From assembly GCA_002728565.1 (NCBI GenBank), contig PBUX01000064.1, positions 42,171 through 106,170 of the forward strand: a stretch of DNA of 64,000 bases. Direction: 5' to 3'. Of the stretch, positions 9,412 to 17,707 are shown one piece after another. Origin of the DNA: Methanobacteriota archaeon (GTDB taxonomy: Archaea; Thermoplasmatota; Poseidoniia; Poseidoniales; Thalassarchaeaceae). A program made the translations under genes and the position numbers. The notes under the pieces are model-generated. The model saw nothing but the letters and a program-made list of their open reading frames with translations, ran no database searches and was not told the origin of the DNA. Position 1 is the stretch's first letter; every line of letters starts with the position of its first letter.

Positions 9412-9960
9412 ATGACGCCTATGAGAGCTTCCGTATTATTAATCGCATCGTTCTTCGTAATGAACGGGTGTGCTCGAACAGTAATCACAGAAAACGACGT
9501 TACTGAGGAAGCACGGGGGATACATGGAGGCTGGGTAGTCTCCGAGTGGGTCATGCCGGAAAATGAAGTTATGGCCATGCCTGCTGAGCACGGACTGTTC
9601 TTGTTTACGGAATCTGGCCATTACAGCATGATGTGGGTTCCATCAGCAGACAGGCCGATTCTCCCAACCCCGTCCGAGGAGGCTTCAGACGCCCAACTAG
9701 CAGAAGCCTACATGGGTTTTATTGCTAATTCGGGGCGGTATACTGCAACGGATGACATGATTACCTATGAGGCGTACATAGCTAGAGATCCGGAGTATAT
9801 GTCGCGTTTCGAGCCAATGGGTGGAGAAGGGAATGCTCGGAGCCTTAACTACATGCTAAACGAGGATGGCACCCTTACGTTGGAATTTATAGCAGAGGAT
9901 GAATATGGAGCAGGTGTAGTGGCCACTCTCAGACGACCGGGTAGTGCAAGTCAGGACTAG
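9412..9960 (+). CDS. lipocalin-like lipoprotein of unknown function
   Basis: 182 residues. A signal sequence ending in a lipobox-like VMNGC (Cys near residue 20) suggests an acylated envelope protein. The rest (HGGWVVSEWVMPENE ... LFTESGHYSMMWV ... NSGRYTATDD) has the look of lipocalin-like beta-barrel proteins found singly in many marine bacteria. ATG at 9412 is preceded by AAGAGGA at good spacing; a TTG directly before it (9409) is less likely. It stands alone, followed by a very long hairpin. No substrate can be named. Confidence 0.75.
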   Translation: MTPMRASVLLIASFFVMNGCARTVITENDVTEEARGIHGGWVVSEWVMPENEVMAMPAEHGLFLFTESGHYSMMWVPSADRPILPTPSEEASDAQLAEAYMGFIANSGRYTATDDMITYEAYIARDPEYMSRFEPMGGEGNARSLNYMLNEDGTLTLEFIAEDEYGAGVVATLRRPGSASQD

Positions 9961-9974
9961 CTAGCCTAAGTGGG

Positions 9975-10024
9975 ACAATGGAGATCTCGCCTGGCCTAGT
10001 GTGGCCGGGCGAGATCTCCATTGT
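9975..10024. terminator. long intrinsic hairpin after the lipoprotein gene
   Basis: A 22-bp stem (9975-9996 with 10003-10024) closed by a 6-nt loop. All positions pair, one as a G-T wobble. Only a short T-rich tail follows, so it may terminate transcription or protect the 3' end of the upstream mRNA. It works in either direction. Confidence 0.7.
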
Positions 10025-10204
10025 TCTAAATTGACATAGTTTGTTCGTAGATGATGGGCACTTTAGCTTGCATCTAGGGCGATGTGATGCATTGCGCCTC
10101 GTGTCCCTAGAGCAGAAGGGCCTTGACCCCTCTCGATACTCTGTGCAACGTGCCCGCTTCATCTTTCGCGCATTTCACGCTACTCCCGAACGAGATTGAG
10201 CATA

Positions 10205-10696
10205 ATGAAGGAGCCACTGGTCGGTGTCGTAATGGGCTCCAAGTCCGATTGGCCCACTATGTCGCACACGGTTTCCACTCTAGAGAGTATGGGGATCCCA
10301 TGTGAAGTTAAGGTGATGTCGGCACACCGCACTCCTGATGTGGTTTCGGAGTATGCGTCAACCGCCGCAGGGCGAGGAGTTGAAGTGCTTATCGCAGCTG
10401 CGGGTGGGGCCGCTCACTTGGCGGGTGTCGTTGCTTCGAAAACGACACTCCCAGTATTAGGGGTGCCAATGGTCGCCTGGTCGCTAGATGGCTTGGATTC
10501 ACTACTTTCCACAGTACAAATGCCACGTGGAGTGCCAGTTGGTACCCTGGCAATCGGGAAAGCTGGAGCGGTGAATGCAGCGATTTTTGCAGGACAGATT
10601 CTTGGCCTCAAACACCCTGAAATTAGCGCTGCTGTTCAATCAGATAGGTCGGAACGTCAGCGCCAAGCTCTGGCTGACTCAGACCCACGCGACTAA
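10205..10696 (+). CDS. purE: N5-carboxyaminoimidazole ribonucleotide mutase
   Basis: 163 residues, the usual length for class I PurE. The active-site motif GSKSDWPTM is near residue 11, followed by SAHRTPD (about 41) and [14 protein letters not shown] (about 67). It interconverts N5-CAIR and CAIR in purine synthesis. ATG 10205 is preferred over the in-frame TTG at 10196. purK is not adjacent, so the ATP-dependent partner must be elsewhere. It appears monocistronic, with about 180 bp of non-coding sequence upstream. Confidence 0.95.
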   Translation: MKEPLVGVVMGSKSDWPTMSHTVSTLESMGIPCEVKVMSAHRTPDVVSEYASTAAGRGVEVLIAAAGGAAHLAGVVASKTTLPVLGVPMVAWSLDGLDSLLSTVQMPRGVPVGTLAIGKAGAVNAAIFAGQILGLKHPEISAAVQSDRSERQRQALADSDPRD

Positions 10697-10758
10697 CTGC
10701 GGCCAGTAAAATAACCGGCGGATCATATCCGACGGTTTATGGCTGAAGAGAGCTACCC

Positions 10759-11235
10759 ATGCTTGAAGAAATCCGGACCAAAATTGAGCAAGAGATATCC
10801 AAGTTGATGCATGAATTGAACGTGGAGCTTCCAGTACGTATCAAGATTGCAATGGAGCATGGGGATCTCCGTGAGAATGCAGAGTTCAAAGCAGCGAAAG
10901 AACGACAAGCTTTTGTTGAAGCCCGCCTCGACCATCTCACGACGCGGATGACTGAGTTGTCAAAGATTGACCTAAGTGATCTGTCATATGACAGGGTTGG
11001 CTTTGGATCCCGGGTGAAGATCCACGATGTCGAGTTGAAGGAAGATTTCAACTTTACGATTACTGCAGGTGACTTCATCGATTTGGATGCGGGCCAGGTC
11101 TCGCTTGAGTCACCGATCGGTAGGGGACTCTTGGGAGCGAAGGAAGGAGAGGATGTGACCATAAATCTCCCAGCTGGTAAGCGGCTCTATAAAGTTCTAG
11201 CTGTCTCAACACTTCCGCAGCAATTGGAAGACTGA
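10759..11235 (+). CDS. greA: transcription elongation factor GreA
   Basis: 158 residues with the N-terminal coiled coil carrying the conserved HGDLRENAEFKAAKERQ segment (about residues 34-50) and the C-terminal FKBP-like domain ending in GKRLYKVLAV. GreA binds the secondary channel of RNA polymerase and stimulates cleavage of backtracked transcripts. A GAAGAGAG stretch lies upstream of the ATG. It is a single gene between purE and a peroxiredoxin-like gene on the same strand. Confidence 0.95.
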   Translation: MLEEIRTKIEQEISKLMHELNVELPVRIKIAMEHGDLRENAEFKAAKERQAFVEARLDHLTTRMTELSKIDLSDLSYDRVGFGSRVKIHDVELKEDFNFTITAGDFIDLDAGQVSLESPIGRGLLGAKEGEDVTINLPAGKRLYKVLAVSTLPQQLED

Positions 11236-11316
11236 ATCTGGCATAAAAAATAGGGTTGGGGGTCACTAGAGTTCTGCATTGGGATTATCCAGTCGAATCA
11301 TCTCCAGCCAGGGAAT

Positions 11317-11904
11317 ATGTCTATGGTTAAGACCCCATCTACGATGTTAGATCTTGGCACTCGAGCCCCTAGCTTTTCACTTCCGGACCCAGTTACTGGT
11401 CGCATAGTCTACAGGGATGATTTTGCTGATACCAAAGGACTATTGGTTGCCTTCCTGTGTAATCACTGCCCCTTCGTAAAGCATATTGCCGATGAGTTCT
11501 CTGCGTTTGCGGCTGAGTACCAAGAGAGGGGGCTTGCAATTGTAGCAATCAATTCTAACGATATCGAAACCCATCCAGAGGACAGTCCTGGACAAATGGT
11601 CACCGAGGCAGGTAAGCGCGGGTACACGTTCCCGTATCTCCTGGATGAGTCGCAAGAGATTGCCAAGTCCTATCGAGCTGCTTGCACCCCAGATTTTTTC
11701 TTGTTTGATAATGATTTCAGGCTCGTATACCGAGGCCAGTTTGATGCGAGCAGGCCTTCTCTTGAGGCGCCAGTTACAGGTACCGACCTTCGAAATGCTA
11801 GTGATGCAGTCCTCGCTGGAATTGCCCCTACAGACCTACAAATCCCGAGTCTGGGCTGCAATATCAAGTGGAAGCCTGGTAATGCTCCCGACTGGTTTGG
11901 ATAA
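11317..11904 (+). CDS. AhpC/TSA-type thioredoxin-fold (redoxin) protein
   Basis: 195 residues. Thioredoxin fold with the candidate active-site Cys in CNHCPFVKH (about residues 48-56) and a further Cys in AACTPDFFLFD, the cis-Pro loop region; the ending SLGCNIKWKPGNAPDWF is highly typical of this widespread cytosolic redoxin group. No signal peptide. It probably reduces peroxides or disulfides, but the exact substrate is not known for this subfamily. An inverted-repeat terminator lies just beyond the stop. Confidence 0.85.
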   Translation: MSMVKTPSTMLDLGTRAPSFSLPDPVTGRIVYRDDFADTKGLLVAFLCNHCPFVKHIADEFSAFAAEYQERGLAIVAINSNDIETHPEDSPGQMVTEAGKRGYTFPYLLDESQEIAKSYRAACTPDFFLFDNDFRLVYRGQFDASRPSLEAPVTGTDLRNASDAVLAGIAPTDLQIPSLGCNIKWKPGNAPDWFG

Positions 11905-11910
11905 AAAAAA

Positions 11911-11942
11911 GACGCCACCGGAAGTGCTGAACCGGTGACGTC
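11911..11942 (-). terminator. bidirectional intrinsic terminator, strongest on the minus strand
   Basis: Stem of 11 bp with one mismatch (11911-11921 with 11932-11942) and a 10-nt loop. On the minus strand it is followed by eight T residues (the A8 run at 11903-11910), a textbook Rho-independent terminator for a transcript coming from the right. On the plus strand it can also end the redoxin mRNA. Confidence 0.8.
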
Positions 11943-12017
11943 TAATTGTCGCAGCCCGGCGCGATGCCGGGATACGGCGCAAACACAGCGATTTAGTTCA
12001 ATTCAGTTTGGCTTTTA

Positions 12018-12080
12018 GGAGCCGATCCAGGGATCGCTTGCCCGTGCCAGGCTGGACAATGTACTCGGAATAGACAAGGG
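12018..12080 (-). CDS. possible 20-codon small ORF with exceptional ribosome binding site
   Basis: On the minus strand AAAGGAGGTGATCC, complementary over its whole length to the 3' end of 16S rRNA, precedes a TTG that opens a 20-codon frame (MSIPSTLSSLARASDPWIGS). A promoter-like pair (TTGCTA at 12176-12171, TATCAT at 12153-12148, 17-bp spacer) lies upstream, and a T8 terminator lies downstream at 11942-11903. Together they look like a complete small transcription unit. Another frame lacking a usual start also reads plausibly here, so the encoded product, if any, is uncertain. Confidence 0.35.
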
Positions 12081-12147
12081 ATCACCTCCTTTTTCGGGTA
12101 AGACTTCGGGCGAAAGTTAAATCAAAACAACTGTTCCAACGCCGGCC

Positions 12148-12176
12148 ATGATACTCATCCAGAATCCTGATAGCAA
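12148..12176 (-). promoter_or_regulatory. candidate sigma-70-type promoter for the small minus-strand unit
   Basis: Minus-strand TTGCTA, 17-bp spacer, TATCAT. It would start transcription near 12141, upstream of the extended Shine-Dalgarno at about 12095-12080. The remaining sequence between 12177 and 12299 shows nothing I can name. Confidence 0.4.
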
Positions 12177-12299
12177 GGATGATTCAAGACACTATCGATT
12201 GGGTGATTCATCTATCTCCTACGAGATACAGTATACCTGAAGTGGAGTAGTCAGTACGGCTACTAGATCTGAGATGAACTAGCTTCTACCGGCCGATAC

Positions 12300-12971
12300 T
12301 TAGGCGTCTTCATAGGCTCCGTACAATAACCAGAGGCTATAGATGACTGCGACAGAGATCCAGGATATGCCCCATAGCAGAGCTGGTATACCAGTGAGTT
12401 CAGCGAGCATCCGAGCATCCGACAGGGCTTCTGGTCGGTCGAGCACGTCACCCTTTATATCGAGGATTGCGTAAAGCGCACTAGTGAGTCCAAGTACGAA
12501 CAACACTCCCCGGTTTATTGCCTGCCCAGTTTTTTGTGCTGCCAAGATGAGAGCGACACCGAATAGAAGGCCGAATACAAGGCCGAATTCGCTCCGAATG
12601 TACATTAGGCTTAGTACGATCACTGCTACCCCAATCAAGCTATTTATCCATCCCGTATTAACCCTCTTCATTCGCGCAACTGAAAATATCAAGCCACCCC
12701 AGAGAAGGCTCCCGAGGTATCCAGCTGAAAGCGTGAAGAATGCATTGCCACCGGAGCAATAACATGCACCTCCCTGTTCTGCATCCAGTGTGATCCTTTC
12801 GATTGATCCTCCGGTTGCTAGAGCTGCGATGCCGTGGCTGATCTCGTGGAGTAGCACTACAAAGATTTTGAGCGGATATATCACCGGAGTATCCCACAGG
12901 AACCAAAGGCCCCCAAGAAATACTGCGAAAACAGACAAGAAACGGACTTTACGGACAAATTTCGGTTTCAT
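12300..12971 (-). CDS. M50-like membrane metalloprotease
   Basis: 223 residues with a zinc motif HEISHG (HExxH, about residues 42-47) inside the first hydrophobic region and about six predicted membrane segments. It resembles the M50B-like site-2 protease family found across bacteria. A Cys pair, ACYCSGG, follows the active site and may lie in a loop. No PDZ domain is present. Substrate unknown; such enzymes cleave within membranes. Start ATG 12971 has no clear Shine-Dalgarno. It is the last gene of a minus-strand stretch (ADH, PPIase, M50). Confidence 0.82.
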   Translation of the reverse strand: MKPKFVRKVRFLSVFAVFLGGLWFLWDTPVIYPLKIFVVLLHEISHGIAALATGGSIERITLDAEQGGACYCSGGNAFFTLSAGYLGSLLWGGLIFSVARMKRVNTGWINSLIGVAVIVLSLMYIRSEFGLVFGLLFGVALILAAQKTGQAINRGVLFVLGLTSALYAILDIKGDVLDRPEALSDARMLAELTGIPALLWGISWISVAVIYSLWLLYGAYEDA

Positions 12972-13050
12972 CGGATATCACATTCTAAACGTCTCATACT
13001 GTGCAATGTTTCTTGATATATCTGCCGCGATGAGTTTTTGGTTTCTTCCA

Positions 13051-14112
13051 CTAACCCTGGGGCGATGAGAAAGTGAACTCATATTTGGCTCTCAGCATCG
13101 CATCGTGTTCAGCTAATTCATTCCGAGCAATCGTAGCATTCTGTGATGAACTTGCGAGAGCACCAAGAGCGGCGCTGGCGATTTCGGAAGTGCTTAGGCC
13201 ATAGCGAAACCCTAAGGCTGTGGACCAGCGATAGGTGATGTCATCCCAATCCCGCTCGAATTCTATGATTTCCTCGGCCGGAACCTTGAGGTTTAGGCGA
13301 ATAGCTTCGGCTAAAGCCATAGATTGCCGCACATTTCCAGTTACTCCGGTATCCTCCTCAAGCCAAGCTTGTAAGACTGCTGTCGGATCCTCGATGCGGT
13401 TAGCAATAGAGCGGGAAACCACTGAGCGTGCCTCGGGGAAAGGGACAATTTGCCGGTCCTCCAAGCGCAGGATGTGGTAGCCGTACTGCGTTTCTGTGAC
13501 CGGACTGATCTCACCAGGTTGGAGGCTGAGAGCAGCAGCCCAGAATTCCGGGACCCATGACCCTTCTCTTCCAGGTGTGAGAAGGCCTTCTCGTCCTTCG
13601 GCTCCAGGTTCCTCTGAGAGTTGCGACGCTATTTCGGCAAAGTCAGCACCCTCATACAGCAACTCCATCGCTCGTTCTGCCTTATCTCGCGCTTCCAACC
13701 GGTGTGGAGGCTCCCGCCAGCGTTCACTAAAAAACAGGATGTGGCGTACTGTGAGTTCCCATTCTGGATTGGTCAGGTAATGCGCCTCCAGTACTGCGTC
13801 ATCAACACCGTTCTTTTTGAGCGTTAACTCAGCTGCAAGAATGTTGAGTAGCCGCTCAGTCTCCCATTTTTCAAGGAGTGGCTCACCTAGCTGACCTGTG
13901 CTGGAGTCTGCTACCGCGAGGGCGAGTGCAGTGAGTTGTGCAAGGGTTGTGCGGCGAGTTGGGGAAAGACCTAAGAGTTCGTCCTCCGTATATGAGATCG
14001 CCCCAACCGTGATGGCTGGTGGTGCGCTATCGCCACACGCACCGAAGACCGTCAGTATCAAGATTACCAGACAAGATTGATTTGCCCGATGAAGTTGCGA
14101 GTAAGTCTTCAC
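13051..14112 (-). CDS. parvulin-type peptidylprolyl isomerase lipoprotein
   Basis: 353 residues starting with GTG (14112). A lipoprotein signal ends in FGAC (Cys near residue 26). The rotamase (PpiC/PrsA-like) domain spans about residues 115-215: VRHILFFSE, ADFAEIASQLSEEPGAEGREG, FWAAALSLQPGEISPVTETQYGYHILRLE. It should fold or chaperone exported proteins in the periplasm. Its GTGA start overlaps the stop of the alcohol dehydrogenase gene by 4 bp, so the two are translationally coupled, though no functional link is obvious. Confidence 0.88.
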   Translation of the reverse strand: MKTYSQLHRANQSCLVILILTVFGACGDSAPPAITVGAISYTEDELLGLSPTRRTTLAQLTALALAVADSSTGQLGEPLLEKWETERLLNILAAELTLKKNGVDDAVLEAHYLTNPEWELTVRHILFFSERWREPPHRLEARDKAERAMELLYEGADFAEIASQLSEEPGAEGREGLLTPGREGSWVPEFWAAALSLQPGEISPVTETQYGYHILRLEDRQIVPFPEARSVVSRSIANRIEDPTAVLQAWLEEDTGVTGNVRQSMALAEAIRLNLKVPAEEIIEFERDWDDITYRWSTALGFRYGLSTSEIASAALGALASSSQNATIARNELAEHDAMLRAKYEFTFSSPQG

Positions 14113-15386
14113 CAGATCTTCATTGACGCTTCAAACAGCGATGTTAGATCCGATTCGTTTGCAGGCCGTGGTGAAAGCTTGGTCACCCGATGTTGGGGTA
14201 GGGTGCCTTCAACGAGTGCTGGAATGTCAGCAGTCGTATAACCGACTGCACCAAGACCATTTGGGACATCTAAGATACGCATGAAATGAATCACACGATC
14301 AGCGAGTATTGCACCGGCGTCCTCAGCTGATGCTCTTGCTATGTCTGCTCCGAGGGCAGCAGCGGCCCGTAGATGTCTTTCGGGTGATGCAGGGGCCGTG
14401 AAGCGGACTACGGCCGGTGTATTTAGGATCACCGAGATCCCGTGGGGCACCATGGGATGATCGACATCATAACCGGGTGGTATATAGCCAGAGACCATAC
14501 CTGCTACTGGGTAGGACATACCGTGTGGGAGGTGCACGCCAGCATTCCCGAACCCGATTCCTGCTAATGCTGCCGCTAGTAGCATTTGTTCTCGGGCCTC
14601 GACGTCTCCTGTGTCAGCAACTGCATTTGGCAGGAACTCAGCCATCAATTCGAGTGCAGTCAATGCCCAGATATCACTGATTGGATTTGAGCCCTGATAG
14701 GCAGGTCTCTCCAGAGGTCGTGGAGGCATCGGCCGCTCATTGAATGGCATCGCGGTATACGACTCGAGTGCGTGGCTTAAGACATCAAGACCGCTTGATG
14801 CTGCGACGGCTGGAGGAAGTGATACAGTATTATCAGGGTCAACAATACCCAGGGTAGGCTTCAGATGACGATGCGCGATTCCCGTTTTAGCGTGCTTTTC
14901 CACATAGTCAAAAATCGCAACACCTGTTGTCTCACTCCCGGTGCCTGCAGTTGTCGGTACTGCTATGAGCGGCTTAAGAGGGCCAGGAACGGGTAAGCCT
15001 TTTCCAATCGGGGCGTTAACATAGTCGAAGAAGTCAGCGGGATGGGTTGAGTACAGATTCGCGGCTTTCGCGGTATCAATCGCACTTCCACCACCAACCG
15101 CAACGACCGAGTCAAAATTCCCAGAGACTGCGAACTCAGATGCAGCCTTGAAACTGGAATCTGTAGGTTCAACTGCGACAGCGTCAAAAACCCGGTAGTC
15201 AATTCCGTTCACTTCTAGTGACTCCAACACAGTTTCTCCAGCTGGAAGAGAGACTAGAGCAGGATCGATCACAACCATCGTCCGGCGCACATCCATCGCC
15301 ACCAGGTCCATTCCGAGTTCATGGGTAATCCCGCGGCCGAATCGAATGTTCGAAGCCGCCATCTGGAAGGCTGTATCCTTTAACAT
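14109..15386 (-). CDS. iron-containing alcohol dehydrogenase, hydroxyacid-oxoacid transhydrogenase type
   Basis: 425 residues, full length for group III metal-dependent dehydrogenases. The NAD-binding GGGSAIDTAKA (about residues 98-108) and metal-ligand segments DVLSHALESY, GVHLPHGMSYPVAG and MVPHGISVIL are present. The long insert after HALESYTAMPFNERP and the overall pattern match the ADHFE1/HOT subgroup, which oxidises 4-hydroxybutyrate with 2-oxoglutarate as acceptor. The substrate here is inferred. First gene of a two-gene overlap with the parvulin lipoprotein; its start faces the SDR gene across 125 bp. Confidence 0.88.
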   Translation of the reverse strand: MLKDTAFQMAASNIRFGRGITHELGMDLVAMDVRRTMVVIDPALVSLPAGETVLESLEVNGIDYRVFDAVAVEPTDSSFKAASEFAVSGNFDSVVAVGGGSAIDTAKAANLYSTHPADFFDYVNAPIGKGLPVPGPLKPLIAVPTTAGTGSETTGVAIFDYVEKHAKTGIAHRHLKPTLGIVDPDNTVSLPPAVAASSGLDVLSHALESYTAMPFNERPMPPRPLERPAYQGSNPISDIWALTALELMAEFLPNAVADTGDVEAREQMLLAAALAGIGFGNAGVHLPHGMSYPVAGMVSGYIPPGYDVDHPMVPHGISVILNTPAVVRFTAPASPERHLRAAAALGADIARASAEDAGAILADRVIHFMRILDVPNGLGAVGYTTADIPALVEGTLPQHRVTKLSPRPANESDLTSLFEASMKIW

Positions 15387-15511
15387 CGCCTTGACTGTTC
15401 AGTGAATTGGGTCGAGAACGTGGCTCTCTGGCTCCACGTGTGCCAGGTTGGCCACATAAGAAATCTGATTCATCACAAGTCTGCTCTCAGATAACCAGGG
15501 GAGAGGAGAGG

Positions 15512-16279
15512 ATGGGAAAGCTCGCAGGGAAGGTGGCTTTAGTTACGGGTGCGAGTCGTGGAATAGGTCGTGCGACGGCTCAAGTACTCTCAGAAGCTGG
15601 TGCGCAAATCCTGGTCGTTCACCGTGATAGCGCAGCAGGTGCTGAAGAGACTGTGGAGGGCCTTTCTGGAAAGGGACACCGGGTCATTCAAGCATCCGTA
15701 ACAGATTCAGATGCGCTCAGAGCTGCCGCTGCTTCGGTAGCACAGATTGAGGGCCGCTTAGATATCCTCGTAAACAATGCAGGTACGTCAAAAGTGGTAC
15801 CCCATCGTGATCTTGAAGCGTTAGACGATGAACTTTTTGATTTGATTATGAGCACGAATGTACGCGGTGCGTTTGCAGCAGTTCGGGCGTTTCAGTCACT
15901 TCTAGCAAATGATGGTGGTGGTCTAGTGGTAAATATTTCATCACTGGCTGCGCGAATGGCGAACGGAAGTAATGTGGCGTACTGCGCCTCTAAGGCTGCG
16001 ATGGATAATATGACGATGTCTCTTGCTAGGGCCCTGGCACCTGAGATCAGGGTTATGTCCGTGGCCCCAGGGCTTGTGGATACTGAATTCACTCGGGGTT
16101 GGTCGCCCGAGGTACGTCAGAGAATGATTGGCGATACTCCTTTAGGACAGCTGGCAAGCGTCGATGATGTCGCGGAAGCAGTGCTGGTTGTCGCGGCATC
16201 ACTTTGTATGACGACGGGGGCCGTTATTCCTGTAGATGGAGGACGACCCCTAGGCACACAGAAGAAAGTGCATACGTGA
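15512..16279 (+). CDS. short-chain dehydrogenase/reductase (SDR)
   Basis: 255 residues from ATG 15512, chosen because GAGAGGAGAGG lies directly upstream and because the sequence KLAGKVALVTGASRGIG follows at once. The cofactor motif TGASRGIG, NNAG, catalytic Ser (NISSLAA) and YCASK are all intact, and the ending GAVIPVDGG is classical. It should be an NAD(P)-dependent oxidoreductase resembling 3-oxoacyl-ACP reductases; the substrate cannot be told from sequence. It is divergent from the alcohol dehydrogenase. Confidence 0.93.
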   Translation: MGKLAGKVALVTGASRGIGRATAQVLSEAGAQILVVHRDSAAGAEETVEGLSGKGHRVIQASVTDSDALRAAAASVAQIEGRLDILVNNAGTSKVVPHRDLEALDDELFDLIMSTNVRGAFAAVRAFQSLLANDGGGLVVNISSLAARMANGSNVAYCASKAAMDNMTMSLARALAPEIRVMSVAPGLVDTEFTRGWSPEVRQRMIGDTPLGQLASVDDVAEAVLVVAASLCMTTGAVIPVDGGRPLGTQKKVHT

Positions 16280-16340
16280 TGTCCCCTGAGTTTGCCTGTG
16301 GGGGTTGGACCGGGTGCGAGTTCAGCCCTAACGTTTATTC

Positions 16341-17072
16341 GTGACTCTAAACCTTCTTATTCAGATTGAACCGCCTGGTGGGCTAACGGAGGCGCTTAGC
16401 CAGAGCCCGCTGTTGGCGATTGGGGCTATGTTTATCGCAGGGGTTCTTACCAGCCTAACCCCCTGTGTTTACCCGATGATACCGATCACATCAGCTGTGA
16501 TCGCTGGGACTGCAAGTGAGGGTCAGTCGAAGGCGCGGACGGTTGGCCTTACACTCACCTACGCTGTTGGTCTGGCAATGCTGTATGCGATGCTTGGAGC
16601 AGTTGCTGGAGTCACCGGACAGCTTTTCGGGACGGTCAGTGCTAGTCCCTGGGCTCGTCTGGCCATAGGAAACTTCCTCGTAATTTTCGCTTTGGCGATG
16701 CTTGATGTTTTACCAATTCCTGTACCTCGGAAGTTGCTGGAGCGTGCTAGTCAGAGTGAAGGAGGATCCTACGGAGCAGTCTTTGTTATGGGTGCGATGT
16801 CTGGAGTTGTGGCAGCTCCGTGTGGAGCCCCAGCGTTTGCAGTTGCGCTTACCTGGGTGGCAGCGACTGGAGCGGGACTGATGGGTTTCGTTTACCTGTT
16901 CGTATTCTCATTCGGGATGACAGCGCTACTGATTGTGGTTGGCTTATTTTCTGGGACCTTGGCGCTTCTTCCGAATTCAGGAGCGTGGATGGTGTGGATA
17001 AAACGAGCCGCCGCTGTCATCATGATTGGGATGGCTGAATATTACTTTGTGCTAGCCGGCTACAACCTGTAG
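16341..17072 (+). CDS. CcdA/DsbD-type transmembrane thiol-electron transporter
   Basis: 243 residues with six to seven membrane segments. The two conserved redox Cys-Pro-flanked motifs of the CcdA/DsbD membrane domain are present: LTPCVYPMIPIT (about residue 43) and VAAPCGAPAFAV (about 160). It lacks both periplasmic domains of full DsbD. Such proteins carry electrons from cytoplasmic thioredoxin to periplasmic partners. The start is GTG 16341. A TlpA-like thioredoxin begins 8 bp downstream, so the two likely form an operon replacing a full DsbD. Confidence 0.87.
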   Translation: MTLNLLIQIEPPGGLTEALSQSPLLAIGAMFIAGVLTSLTPCVYPMIPITSAVIAGTASEGQSKARTVGLTLTYAVGLAMLYAMLGAVAGVTGQLFGTVSASPWARLAIGNFLVIFALAMLDVLPIPVPRKLLERASQSEGGSYGAVFVMGAMSGVVAAPCGAPAFAVALTWVAATGAGLMGFVYLFVFSFGMTALLIVVGLFSGTLALLPNSGAWMVWIKRAAAVIMIGMAEYYFVLAGYNL

Positions 17073-17080
17073 GGGAAACA

Positions 17081-17602
17081 ATGAGAGCAAATATCTCCAT
17101 ATTGCGACTGGCTATAATTGCAATAATTGCTGCGCCGGGACCGATTTGGGCACAGGTTGCCGGAGAGGGCTCTGTATCTCTTCCATTTGGGAGCGTGGCT
17201 CCTGGAGCAGCCCTGCAGGATCTGGAGGGCAACTCTGTCGATCTGATCGATTACATCAAAGGAAAACCGGCTCTCATCGAATTCTGGGCGAGTTGGTGCG
17301 AGCAGTGCGATGTGCTCCAACCACAGCTCGATCGTATCCAGGCAGAGCATGGTGAAGAGATTAAGATCGTTGCAGTGGCTGTTGGTGTCGCCCAAAGTTT
17401 GCGACGCGTGAAACGGCATTTCGAAGATCATAATCCTGGCTACCCATTCTTGTACGATGCGCGCGGGGCAGCTGTTAGAGCGTATAATGCTCAGACCACA
17501 TCGATCGTTGTAATGCTCGACAGTGACGGGAAGGTTGCTTACACCGGTGTCGGAACTTCCCAGGACTTGGTTGGGGCGGCTCAGGAGCTACTTAGACGTT
17601 AG
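17081..17602 (+). CDS. exported TlpA-family thioredoxin-like protein
   Basis: 173 residues: signal peptide (about 1-24, ending IWAQ), then a thioredoxin fold with redox motif WCEQC (about residues 71-75). AGGGG lies before the ATG. Directly downstream of the CcdA-type gene, it is the natural periplasmic electron acceptor of that membrane protein. Convergent with the exported selenocysteine-type peroxiredoxin, which has no resolving Cys and needs an external thiol, so a redox chain is plausible though not shown. Confidence 0.88.
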   Translation: MRANISILRLAIIAIIAAPGPIWAQVAGEGSVSLPFGSVAPGAALQDLEGNSVDLIDYIKGKPALIEFWASWCEQCDVLQPQLDRIQAEHGEEIKIVAVAVGVAQSLRRVKRHFEDHNPGYPFLYDARGAAVRAYNAQTTSIVVMLDSDGKVAYTGVGTSQDLVGAAQELLRR

Positions 17603-17631
17603 CATCGAAGGTTTGAGTAATACCGATAAGA

Positions 17632-17679
17632 ACAGAGGGCCCCGACACACGGATAGGCGTCCATGTCGAGGCCCTCTGT
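17632..17679. terminator. bidirectional intrinsic terminator between tlpA-like and peroxiredoxin genes
   Basis: Sixteen-nt arms (17632-17647 with 17664-17679) pair with a single mismatch around a 16-nt loop. It lies between two convergent genes and can serve both. Short T/A-rich flanks follow on each side. Confidence 0.75.
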
Positions 17680-17707
17680 ATTTCTGCCGCGAACCTAGAA
17701 AATCTAG

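Noticed and set aside
12080..12095. Possible 16S rRNA 3' end, because GGATCACCTCCTTT is present on the plus strand
   Set aside because: The sequence upstream does not match any 16S rRNA helix; the match is limited to the anti-Shine-Dalgarno core and is better explained as a Shine-Dalgarno on the minus strand.
5577..12225. A 14-nt sequence (TCTATCTCCTACGA) occurring near 5579 and 12211
   Set aside because: Two copies of a 14-mer without further similarity in the flanks is too weak to call a repeat family.
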